A stretch of DNA of 10,701 nt, taken from positions 1 to 10,701 of the forward strand of contig CAILAO010000223.1 of the NCBI GenBank assembly GCA_903832105.1, in the 5' to 3' direction. The position numbers and the translations under genes are program-made. Below the pieces are notes generated by a model. It was given only the letters and a program-made list of their open reading frames with translations, ran no database searches and was not told where the DNA came from. Of the stretch, positions 1 to 6,595 are shown piece by piece. This DNA is from an uncultured Pseudomonadota bacterium (GTDB lineage: Bacteria; Bdellovibrionota_B; Oligoflexia; Oligoflexales; CAILAO01). The first letter of the stretch is position 1. Every line of letters begins with the position of its first letter.

Positions 1-8
1 AGAATTTC

Positions 9-3000
9 ATGCGGCTTGTTAGTTTTATGAAAGATATTGCGCGCTGTAGCGTTTTAGCGGGGATGTTCTTGGGAATCGCCCTTTCAGGGGACGTTTTAGC
101 CCAAAAAGGTGCCCTTACCCCTCTCTTACCACTCGAATCAAATATGAAGTCTCTCCCGTTTTTAGGGGGAGCATTTAGGGACCCCGTCGTGAGCAAAGCC
201 TCCATCTCATCTCCTCAAGAGGCAGAAAACCTTCTCCGAAATCTCTCAGAGTATCAGAGTGATTTGTCTCGTTCTAACGGTTTGAGGCGAAATGAGCTGA
301 TCGGGCAGAAGTTCGAAGCCTATGCCGTGCTCGAGGCCTATCTGGCCGACTCCGCCAGCGGAAAATTTGCTGATAACAGCGAGGCTTCTGGAAAGATCCC
401 GCAAAACCTAAGCGAGACAAGACGTCAGTTGGTAGCTGCGGCTAAAGCATACGTAAGCGTGGCCTCGTCCCCCAAAGAGAAAACCAGGGCTGAGTTCCAT
501 ATTGCTGTGACTAATTATTTGCTAGGTGCAAATCGCGGTGGTTCGGTAGGGAGTCTGAAAAAACTTATCGATGGAAAAGATCTAAACACAAGCCTTAAAG
601 CTAGAGCGAAGCTTCTCATCGCCATTCATGCCGTGGAAACTGGCGATCGAAAAGCCGCGAGCGAAGCCGAGCGGACGATCATGTCGCTAGGAAACAGCGT
701 CCCGAAAGACGGTGTACTTGCCTCGCGTCTTGCCTTGGCGAAAAGACTTTCGCGCGACAAAAATAAAGATTATCGAAAACACCTGAACGTAGCCTCAAAT
801 TTAGCTGCCGGGCGGAGTCAACGAGAGAAAGACGCTATACTTTCGTTTATAACCGCGGCATGGCGTTCTGCTGAAGGTAAAAGCAATTGGACAAATCCCC
901 CCTTTAATCTTAATCCTTTTGAAAGTTCGCTTGGGGCTAAAGCCATTCGCGAGCGCGTCGCTTTGGGTGATTGGCAGGAGAAGAGGGAAGGAGCCGCGAT
1001 CCAAAAGATGACCGCCCTTAAGGCCGGCTTTTCCGGAACCCTTCGGATGAAAGACTTTGATGAACGCATCCTCACGATGCACGAAATTCTCTATAAGAAA
1101 TCGAAGGACGCTACAGCTTACGAAAAAGCCCTGTTAAATGCCAAGGAAAACTATCAGGATGGCGTACTTGGTGAAGGGAATGAAGCCGCCGTACAAAAAA
1201 TGAAGCAGGATATCGTTAATCGCTACCGAAGGCTCGTTCGCGGTGAGATCGCTGAGGCCAAAGGGGTAAAGGCATCTTCAAAAGAACGTAGACAAGCGAT
1301 TGCTCTCGCGACGCGGTACCTAAATTTTGCGGAGTCCCCAACCGAAAAAGAGGAAATTAACGCCGACATAGCTGCGATCTACGTGCTTGATAAACAATAC
1401 GCCAAGGCGGTTCGCCTTTATCTCGATCTTGCCGAGCAAAACGCCTCGGGCAAGACCAAGCAGTACCTTGAATTGGCAGCTAAATCTCAGCGGATTTTGG
1501 CGGGATGGCCTGACGATCCTCCATGGGATCAGGTAAAAGAAGGAGGGAAGTCTGCCGAACGGGGGCAGCTTCTTGACATTTACACGAAGCTGTTAGGTCT
1601 TTCCAAAGATCATGTTGAGTGGCGTTATCTGGCTCACACAGGTCTTCTTCAGATATCACTCGGTCAAATGGAAAACGCCTTCGGAGAATGGACGAAGGCT
1701 TTGCATGCTTCGCCTCAAGTCGCTGAGGCATCTTTGGCCGCAGGGTACATGCTCGTGACATACCAGACTTCAAAACGTTGGCAAAACCTCGAGGATCTGG
1801 CACGATTTTGCCGTGACAAGGGTGTCCGGGCGAGACATAAAGGTAAAACTCTCGATGTTAATCAACTCCTTGCTGATGCTCTTTTTTACGGTGGCAAAGA
1901 GGCATTGGCGGAACAAAAGTTTGATATAGCGATCAAAAAACTAGAGGAGTTTACAAAAACATTCCCAAAGGCAAAAAATCGTGATGAGGGTCTCTATCTT
2001 CTGGCCTTTTCTTATTATGGAGCCGCTCGCTACCGCGATGCTGTACAAACGATGATCACGATGATTGAAGGTTATCCGGCATCGAAATTTCTCCGCGGCG
2101 CTGCCCTTACAGGAGGTGAATGGTCGATCCCCATGGGATTTGAAGAAAACGCCATATTCTTTTTTGAAACGTTCTTACGACGTTTCGGCACCGATGGCGA
2201 AGCTCCCCGTATCCGCGATACTCTGTATGATCTTTATTTGGGACGAGGCCTCTATGCGGAAGCTTTGGCTGTTTTAAGGGCGCAGGCTTCGGCAGCGAAT
2301 GTCTCTCAAGATGGAAAGACGCTCGCGCTTCAAAGGGTGATGCGTGTCGAAGACAAGTATGGTGATTCCACACGTGCTGTAAAAGCCGCGGAAACTCTCA
2401 TTCATCAAACAAAAAATTCAGCGGTTCAAGCGGGAGCTTTGGGAGTGATCGGACGTTCTTATGTTAAGTCAGAACAAATCGCTTCGTTGAAACAAATTGA
2501 GGCTAGACTTCTCCAACTTGGAACGGGGAATGACGAGGTTCGTGATAACGTGAGTGAGATCAGGCTCGCCCTAGCTGAAGCGAATGCCAAAGGGGCTTTC
2601 GAGATGATTCATAACCTTTCACTCACCGATCCCCTTAACACATTGAATCAGAGATATTCGAAATTTATCGCGGTTACTAAGGGGTTCGAGCGTGTCTGTG
2701 AGCTTCCCAGAGCGGCCTATTGCGCGCCAGCACTCTACAGGGTTGCAAGACTTTCTGAGGATTTTATTACTTCACTTGAAGATATTAGCATTCCGCAGGC
2801 ACTCCCTGAAAGTGAAGTCACAAACTTCGAAAAGCGTAAACGCGATATTATTGGAACTGCGGTTAAACAAGCTGAGGAAATGGACGCTAAGTCTCTTCAG
2901 ATGGTTTCGGAGGGGAATATGGATCCCTATTGGACGACGCAGATTCTGTGGCAAAACGCCTCTGACTGGGATGCGGAGCACGTGACGGGAGAAGCTGGCG

Positions 3001-3026
3001 CTGCCTATTTCCAATGGAGATATTGA
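9..3026 (+). CDS. Large exported TPR-repeat protein, GltD/AgmU-like (putative gliding/envelope machinery)
   Basis: The 1005-residue product starts with a signal peptide (basic start, hydrophobic stretch about 13-27, likely cleavage after VLA near residue 31), so a periplasmic location is expected. The rest is almost entirely helical, with degenerate tetratricopeptide hairpins. The clearest lie at about 450-480, 540-580, 660-695 and 735-762. The C-terminal part (about 890-970) has two close cysteines (897, 905) and a helical segment resembling the end of myxobacterial gliding TPR proteins. The next gene encodes a TPR lipoprotein, the same pairing as agmU-aglT (gltD-gltE) in Myxococcus as I recall it. 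GltD/AgmU belongs to the envelope-spanning Glt motility complex; a role here is inferred from architecture and context only. The start is uncertain: ATG at 9 has just 8 bases upstream, and ATG at 27 also gives a good signal peptide. An alternative is a generic TPR scaffold for outer-membrane assembly. Confidence 0.72.
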   Translation: MRLVSFMKDIARCSVLAGMFLGIALSGDVLAQKGALTPLLPLESNMKSLPFLGGAFRDPVVSKASISSPQEAENLLRNLSEYQSDLSRSNGLRRNELIGQKFEAYAVLEAYLADSASGKFADNSEASGKIPQNLSETRRQLVAAAKAYVSVASSPKEKTRAEFHIAVTNYLLGANRGGSVGSLKKLIDGKDLNTSLKARAKLLIAIHAVETGDRKAASEAERTIMSLGNSVPKDGVLASRLALAKRLSRDKNKDYRKHLNVASNLAAGRSQREKDAILSFITAAWRSAEGKSNWTNPPFNLNPFESSLGAKAIRERVALGDWQEKREGAAIQKMTALKAGFSGTLRMKDFDERILTMHEILYKKSKDATAYEKALLNAKENYQDGVLGEGNEAAVQKMKQDIVNRYRRLVRGEIAEAKGVKASSKERRQAIALATRYLNFAESPTEKEEINADIAAIYVLDKQYAKAVRLYLDLAEQNASGKTKQYLELAAKSQRILAGWPDDPPWDQVKEGGKSAERGQLLDIYTKLLGLSKDHVEWRYLAHTGLLQISLGQMENAFGEWTKALHASPQVAEASLAAGYMLVTYQTSKRWQNLEDLARFCRDKGVRARHKGKTLDVNQLLADALFYGGKEALAEQKFDIAIKKLEEFTKTFPKAKNRDEGLYLLAFSYYGAARYRDAVQTMITMIEGYPASKFLRGAALTGGEWSIPMGFEENAIFFFETFLRRFGTDGEAPRIRDTLYDLYLGRGLYAEALAVLRAQASAANVSQDGKTLALQRVMRVEDKYGDSTRAVKAAETLIHQTKNSAVQAGALGVIGRSYVKSEQIASLKQIEARLLQLGTGNDEVRDNVSEIRLALAEANAKGAFEMIHNLSLTDPLNTLNQRYSKFIAVTKGFERVCELPRAAYCAPALYRVARLSEDFITSLEDISIPQALPESEVTNFEKRKRDIIGTAVKQAEEMDAKSLQMVSEGNMDPYWTTQILWQNASDWDAEHVTGEAGAAYFQWRY

Positions 3027-3079
3027 CGGCGACTTTAACCGTGGCTTGGTATTAAGATTTTGGAGATGCTGAAGATATT

Positions 3080-3083
3080 GGAG
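3080..3083 (+). promoter_or_regulatory. Shine-Dalgarno GGAG deciding the TPR lipoprotein start
   Basis: GGAG lies 8 bases before ATG 3092 but only 2 bases before ATG 3086. This favours 3092, which also gives the more typical MKK lipoprotein signal start. Confidence 0.6.
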
Positions 3084-3091
3084 CAATGAGT

Positions 3092-4078
3092 ATGAAGAAA
3101 ATGTACGTGATGGGATTATTAACCCTGTGTTCAGTGCTGTGGTTCGGCGGTTGTTCGACTCTTGGATCGGACGATGCGGACGAGGTTTCATCGGCAGGAG
3201 GAGGCGGTCAGGCGGGAGACAGCGATGAAGGGCAAGACGGAGGACAGGTGATCGTCCAGCAAATTGGGAATCCAAATCCAGTTTTATCTCCTTATAATCG
3301 CGGTTTTTGGCTTGCAAGGCGAGATTCCGGGGAGAAGGAAGGCAAGGTTGGAACCAAGCATATGTTTGCACTGCTCGCCACCGGCGAGTGGGACGCCGCT
3401 GTGGGAGAGGCTCGGCAGTACCTGGCCAGTCATCCTGGTCATAAGCGGGCTCTCACCGTTTTAGTTGCAGCGTTGGTCTATGGTCGAAAATTCGATCTTG
3501 CAGCATATTATGCTAAACAACTCGAAAAAGTGGCGCCAAATAGTTCTGAGGTTTTCAATATCAAGGGAATTTCGGTGATGATGGCGGCACAAAATCGGCT
3601 TGTTGAACTTCGGCGAGCGGAGAAACTTTTTAGGCAAGCTCTTGACGCGTCATCCAGCGATATTGCCGCAGGACTTAACCTTGGTCATTTGTATCTTGAG
3701 ATCGGGGATGCAAGAGCGGCAAATCTGGTATTCGACTCGATGAGTTCGCGTTGTAATAGCTGCGTGGAGGCGCTTATCGGTGTCGGTATTTCGTCCGAGA
3801 GAACACGGCAATACGAAAAGGCTGGTGATGCCTGGAATCAAATCCTCAAAGAAAACCCCAGTAATCATCGCGCGTTATATCATCTCGCCTTGATCCGTAA
3901 GAACGGGTATAATGATTACGATCAAGCAGAAAATATCCTGAAGAAGCTTTTGAAAGACGACTCATGCGAGCGTCTCTTGAAGGAGCGCGCGCAGGTGACC
4001 TTAAAGGTCATCGCAAATGAGCGCCGTGTTAAAATGAAAGTTGGGCCTAAAGGAACAGAGGAATCTGTTCCAGAATAG
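3092..4078 (+). CDS. TPR outer-membrane lipoprotein, GltE/AglT-like
   Basis: From ATG 3092 the product is 328 residues. It begins with MKK, a hydrophobic stretch and the lipobox-like FGGC, so Cys21 is the probable lipidation site. Serine at +2 argues against inner-membrane retention, so the protein is probably outer-membrane anchored on the periplasmic side. A Gly/Asp/Glu-rich flexible linker follows (about 25-52). TPR-like helical hairpins fill about 88-285, for example the segments around EWDAAVGEARQYL, AEKLFRQAL, YEKAGDAWNQIL and YDQAENILKKLL. A CNSC motif (221-224) falls between two hairpins and could form a disulfide. Size, lipobox and position just after a giant TPR gene match AglT/GltE of the Myxococcus gliding apparatus; this is inference without a search. 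It could instead be a general assembly lipoprotein of the PilF type. ATG 3086 would add two residues. Confidence 0.75.
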   Translation: MKKMYVMGLLTLCSVLWFGGCSTLGSDDADEVSSAGGGGQAGDSDEGQDGGQVIVQQIGNPNPVLSPYNRGFWLARRDSGEKEGKVGTKHMFALLATGEWDAAVGEARQYLASHPGHKRALTVLVAALVYGRKFDLAAYYAKQLEKVAPNSSEVFNIKGISVMMAAQNRLVELRRAEKLFRQALDASSSDIAAGLNLGHLYLEIGDARAANLVFDSMSSRCNSCVEALIGVGISSERTRQYEKAGDAWNQILKENPSNHRALYHLALIRKNGYNDYDQAENILKKLLKDDSCERLLKERAQVTLKVIANERRVKMKVGPKGTEESVPE

Positions 4079-4097
4079 CGTGAGCAGCGCGCTGGTT

Positions 4098-4103
4098 GAG
4101 GGG
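4098..4103 (+). promoter_or_regulatory. Shine-Dalgarno-like GAGGGG for the protease gene
   Basis: GAGGGG ends 6 bases before ATG 4110 and selects that start. The longer in-frame ATG at 4041 lies inside the preceding lipoprotein gene and would put an implausible polar stretch ahead of the signal sequence. Confidence 0.55.
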
Positions 4104-4109
4104 AAGAAT

Positions 4110-5294
4110 ATGATCCAAAGAGATTTAATCCGTTTCTTGAGGTTAGGCTCTTTAGCGAGTTTTCTTTTTTGTTTCGGCCTAATAACCCTCGTGGCCGCGA
4201 CGTCCATAATAACATTAGTTGGATGCAAGAAAAGCTGGTCCACATCGCATGTTGGTTATATTGTGGGGGTCACAAACGACATTGTCGTTGTTGACGACAA
4301 GACGGCAGATCGCATTCCGCCCAATGTGCTGAACGCGGCTATTTTGTTGGCTACGCAGCTTCGAGATGGAAGCGTTAAATTTTGTTCAGGAACCCTGACA
4401 GAAGGGAAAGACGGGAACTCTCTCTACGCAGTCACAAACCATCATTGCTTTGCCTCAACAACCGACGAGGGCGATGCTACAAAAGAGGTCTTCCCTGAGT
4501 CCTGCACCAACACAACCGTCTATTTAGGGTTCAACAAATTAAAAGTCGATGAGTTGACAACTCTGGGCTGTAAGGCTGGGACGTTCAGAAGTAGTTATGA
4601 TTTCGATGTCGCTATGTTTGAAATTTCCGGTAATATTCCTTCCGAATATAAACCACTTTCATTTTGGAAAGAAGATGTGATCCCAGGAAATCGCGAAGCA
4701 CTTATTGTGCATTATCCTGACGTTGCAACAAATTTGGCGCGTCCTCAAGGTGAAAAAGTCTCACTGCCCTTAGCCTCAGTGACGCTGGATGACTGCAAGG
4801 TTGTGGGACGTTTTGAGGTGCGGGAGTGGGATCTGGATCGTACATTACCGGTTGGCATCCGACATTCATGCGACCTCATTCATGGATCAAGTGGTTCCGG
4901 GCTTATTGATAAAGAGACTGGTACGATTCTGGGTGTTAACTGGGGCGGTATAAAAATTAATTACGACAGCGGTGTTCGAACCGACAACGCAGCCACACAT
5001 GCGAAGTATGTAAAGGCTTTTCTTGAAGGTAAAGAAGAAGAGGCAAAAAGCGAGCTAGATACGTATCGGCAGAGCGAAGAAAGTCGGGAGATGTCCGGAC
5101 GTTCGGGATCTTCTAAAGGTTTTGCAGATCAAGTAAAGAAGTCAGTGTGTGGGGTCGCAGCTCTAGGAGATAACCAGGATTTAGGAGCGGCTTCAAACAA
5201 GCGAACATCTTGGTACTTATTGATGGCACTCTTTCTTGGATTGCCGGTTTTTGTGAGTGTGACGCATCGATTTTTTCGTGAAACTTTGAGATAG
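4110..5294 (+). CDS. Trypsin-fold serine protease, predicted lipoprotein with C-terminal membrane segment
   Basis: The 394-residue product has a basic start, a long hydrophobic stretch (about 11-38) and the lipobox LVGC, giving Cys39 as the likely lipidation site. The chymotrypsin-fold (S1-like) catalytic triad is readable: His112 in TNHHC, Asp166 in YDFDVAMF, Ser261 in HGSSGSGL. A Cys92/Cys113 pair brackets the His loop as in trypsins, and ILGVNWGG (273-280) follows the nucleophile. TNHHC and GSSGS resemble lysyl-endopeptidase/V8-type bacterial proteases. A charged Glu/Lys/Ser-rich linker (about 305-345) leads to SVCG (345-348) and then a hydrophobic segment (about 367-385) ending in HRFFRETLR. 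That tail resembles a membrane anchor or C-terminal sorting signal. All three triad residues are present, so an active enzyme is expected; its substrate is unknown. It starts 31 bases after the TPR lipoprotein gene, so a role in processing envelope proteins of the same operon is plausible. Confidence 0.82.
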   Translation: MIQRDLIRFLRLGSLASFLFCFGLITLVAATSIITLVGCKKSWSTSHVGYIVGVTNDIVVVDDKTADRIPPNVLNAAILLATQLRDGSVKFCSGTLTEGKDGNSLYAVTNHHCFASTTDEGDATKEVFPESCTNTTVYLGFNKLKVDELTTLGCKAGTFRSSYDFDVAMFEISGNIPSEYKPLSFWKEDVIPGNREALIVHYPDVATNLARPQGEKVSLPLASVTLDDCKVVGRFEVREWDLDRTLPVGIRHSCDLIHGSSGSGLIDKETGTILGVNWGGIKINYDSGVRTDNAATHAKYVKAFLEGKEEEAKSELDTYRQSEESREMSGRSGSSKGFADQVKKSVCGVAALGDNQDLGAASNKRTSWYLLMALFLGLPVFVSVTHRFFRETLR

Positions 5295-5297
5295 GTG
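5293..5297 (+). promoter_or_regulatory. Shine-Dalgarno-like AGGTG supporting a TTG start
   Basis: AGGTG overlaps the protease stop codon (TAG, 5292-5294) and sits 7 bases before TTG 5305. This supports initiation at TTG with translational coupling, although GTG 5320 remains possible. Confidence 0.4.
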
Positions 5298-5304
5298 CTG
5301 CAAG

Positions 5305-6246
5305 TTGCCAATTTGCACTGTGAAAACATGCCGTAATTTTGCCACTACTTTTATCTCTGCTTGTTTTTTGTTTTCCGCAGTTTTCTTGTTTGCTAAAGAC
5401 CCCGCTAGTTCGAAAAAAGATGAGATGGTCGCCTGGGCCAACACATCGCTTTTAAATACATTATTTATTAGTGAATATATTGCAGTCGTTAATAAAGTTG
5501 ATGAGGGCGGACTGACAAACATAAAAAGTAGAAAAGATTTTTTTACCTCGAAAGAAGGTCAGGCTTTGTTTAACCGCGCGGCGTTCGGACTTGTTTCATC
5601 TGAAACGAGAGGTCAATGGGTGAAAGACATCAGTCGCGCAGAAACAGTGATTCTCGAACAAGACGCCATGCGAGACAGGGAACGCATTTTTTCTAAAAAT
5701 AAGGTGCGGCAAAAAACGCTCGAAACTGTCCTATGGCCCCTTGTCAGCGAATCTTTCGTAAACCCCAGCTTTCGTGAATATTGGGATGCGCAAAGTGCGC
5801 TGTACGCTATTAATGCTCCCGTCTGTCCCGACTACAAATCACTTGACGAAAAGTTTCTTGAGTCAAAAAAAATCGTGGATAAGAGGCCCTTGCAGGAGCA
5901 AAACTCCGCTTGGCGCAAGGCGTATTCTTCTTTCTCGCTACTCGACGTGCGATGCATAGCGTGGTCTTCCCTCACCAGAAAAAGCCCGGAGGAGAAAACT
6001 CAAGTCGACGCTGCGATGTTTTTTTCCTCGTTTGAAAAGGCTGGCACACCTTTTCAAAACGATCCCATGATACGTCTTATCTCGATCTTGAATTTCTTCA
6101 ACACCTCACGTTTTCCCGAAGCGCTTCGCATTATTCTTGAACTTCAAGATGAAGACACGTCATATCGGCTTGCTTATGAAATCATTCAGCGAATTTATAG
6201 TCTTGAGCAGCGTGGCAAAGGCGAAATCGCACTGCAAGGTTTATGA
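5305..6246 (+). CDS. Exported protein of unknown function
   Basis: I do not recognise this 313-residue protein. It opens with a clear signal peptide: basic residues (Lys7, Arg10), hydrophobic core about 12-29, probable cleavage after LFA (residue 30). There is no lipobox, so a soluble periplasmic or secreted protein is expected. The mature part looks helical and is rich in Trp, Phe and charged residues. Two cysteines (174 in APVCPDY, 217 in VRCIAW) could form a disulfide. The last 60 residues contain one TPR-like hairpin (about 255-300), which would fit the TPR theme of the operon. No catalytic motif is visible. The gene starts 10 bases after the protease stop, so it is almost certainly co-transcribed and may be a substrate, chaperone or inhibitor of that protease (speculative). 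GTG 5320 would give a 308-residue form starting MKTCR. Confidence 0.7.
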   Translation: MPICTVKTCRNFATTFISACFLFSAVFLFAKDPASSKKDEMVAWANTSLLNTLFISEYIAVVNKVDEGGLTNIKSRKDFFTSKEGQALFNRAAFGLVSSETRGQWVKDISRAETVILEQDAMRDRERIFSKNKVRQKTLETVLWPLVSESFVNPSFREYWDAQSALYAINAPVCPDYKSLDEKFLESKKIVDKRPLQEQNSAWRKAYSSFSLLDVRCIAWSSLTRKSPEEKTQVDAAMFFSSFEKAGTPFQNDPMIRLISILNFFNTSRFPEALRIILELQDEDTSYRLAYEIIQRIYSLEQRGKGEIALQGL

Positions 6247-6290
6247 GTCCATTATTTCACAAATGGCCAACCGTTCCCCATCCTTTTATA

Positions 6291-6318
6291 TTGACAGTCT
6301 AAATAATCTCGTCATAAT
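6291..6318 (+). promoter_or_regulatory. Sigma70-type promoter for tRNA-Gln
   Basis: A perfect -35 box TTGACA (6291-6296) is separated by 16 bases from CATAAT (6313-6318, five of six matches to TATAAT). Transcription would begin near 6325, about 32 bases upstream of the mature tRNA. It lies in the gap after the exported-protein gene and separates the envelope operon from the housekeeping block. Confidence 0.68.
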
Positions 6319-6332
6319 TGGAAGATCCGTAA

Positions 6333-6354
6333 AAGGGGAAGTATTTTTCCCCTT
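6333..6354 (+). other. Hairpin in the tRNA-Gln 5' leader
   Basis: AAGGGGAA (6333-6340) and TTCCCCTT (6347-6354) form a perfect 8-bp stem around a 6-base loop GTATTT. It ends two bases before the mature tRNA 5' end. No T-tract follows, so it is not a normal intrinsic terminator. It may set the RNase P or endonuclease processing context of the precursor. Confidence 0.5.
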
Positions 6355-6356
6355 AC

Positions 6357-6432
6357 TGGGGCGTCGTCAAATGGCTAAGACACTGGATTTTGATTCCAGC
6401 ACTTGAAGGTTCGAATCCTTCCGCCCCAGCCA
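6357..6432 (+). tRNA. tRNA-Gln (anticodon UUG), CCA encoded
   Basis: A full cloverleaf can be folded. The acceptor stem is TGGGGCG (6357-6363) with CGCCCCA (6422-6428). The D stem is GTC/GAC (6366-6368, 6379-6381). The anticodon stem is CTGGA/TCCAG (6383-6387, 6395-6399) around loop TTTTGAT. The T stem is GAAGG/CCTTC (6405-6409, 6417-6421) around TTCGAAT. The anticodon TTG (6390-6392) reads CAA as glutamine. Discriminator G6429 is followed by a genome-encoded CCA. It is 76 bases long and sits between a strong promoter and prs, as in several deltaproteobacterial genomes (recalled). Confidence 0.97.
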
Positions 6433-6468
6433 TCTCGATCCAAATCTATTCCCTCCAATTTTTGATAT

Positions 6469-6495
6469 TTGACATTTACCGAGCATGTTTATATC
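6469..6495 (+). promoter_or_regulatory. Candidate promoter for prs
   Basis: TTGACA (6469-6474) is a perfect -35 box. The -10 is less clear: TATATC (6490-6495, 15-base spacer) or TATCGT (6492-6497, 17-base spacer). Transcription would begin near 6500, leaving a leader of about 95 bases before prs. The upstream tRNA-Gln has no visible terminator, so read-through could also feed prs. Confidence 0.42.
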
Positions 6496-6524
6496 GTGTC
6501 TGGCGTTCACTACATTTACTGAGC
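6472..6524 (+). repeat. 13-base imperfect direct repeat around the prs promoter
   Basis: ACATTTACCGAGC (6472-6484) recurs as ACATTTACTGAGC (6512-6524), 12 of 13 bases identical and exactly 40 bases apart. The first copy overlaps the -35 box and spacer of the candidate prs promoter; the second lies just past the predicted transcription start. This arrangement would suit a regulator-binding pair, but no known operator is recognised. Confidence 0.45.
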
Positions 6525-6580
6525 CGGAGCTTGTTACCATTTTCAGAAAATCACCATTTCGACCTAAATCAAACACTCTA

Positions 6581-6586
6581 AGGAGG
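6581..6586 (+). promoter_or_regulatory. Shine-Dalgarno AGGAGG deciding the prs start
   Basis: A strong AGGAGG lies 9 bases before ATG 6596 and fixes the start there or at one of the two following ATG codons. The open frame continues upstream to ATG 6485, but that extension has no ribosome site and is not Prs-like. Confidence 0.8.
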
Positions 6587-6595
6587 CTGTCGCCT

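Noticed and set aside
801..1082. Two overlapping minus-strand open frames inside the TPR gene
   Set aside because: They are antisense shadows of clearly coding sequence with no recognisable protein features.
2772..3371. Long open frame on the minus strand (199 codons) spanning the end of the giant TPR gene and start of the lipoprotein gene
   Set aside because: Composition is low-complexity Arg/Pro/Ser/Leu typical of a shadow frame, no ribosome site was recognised, and it overlaps two well-supported coding regions.
4041..4109. Upstream extension of the protease from ATG 4041
   Set aside because: It overlaps the lipoprotein gene by 38 bases and adds a polar stretch before a good lipoprotein signal; GAGGGG points to ATG 4110.
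6252..6269. CCATT/AATGG hairpin after the exported-protein gene as a terminator
   Set aside because: Only a 5-bp stem with an 8-base loop and no T-tract.
6357..6432. tRNA-Gln as an attachment site for an integrated element
   Set aside because: No integrase, no partial tRNA copy and no foreign-looking cargo; both sides are ordinary genes.
6485..6595. Upstream extension of prs by 37 residues
   Set aside because: The added residues are not Prs-like, overlap the candidate promoter and repeats, and AGGAGG sits directly before ATG 6596.
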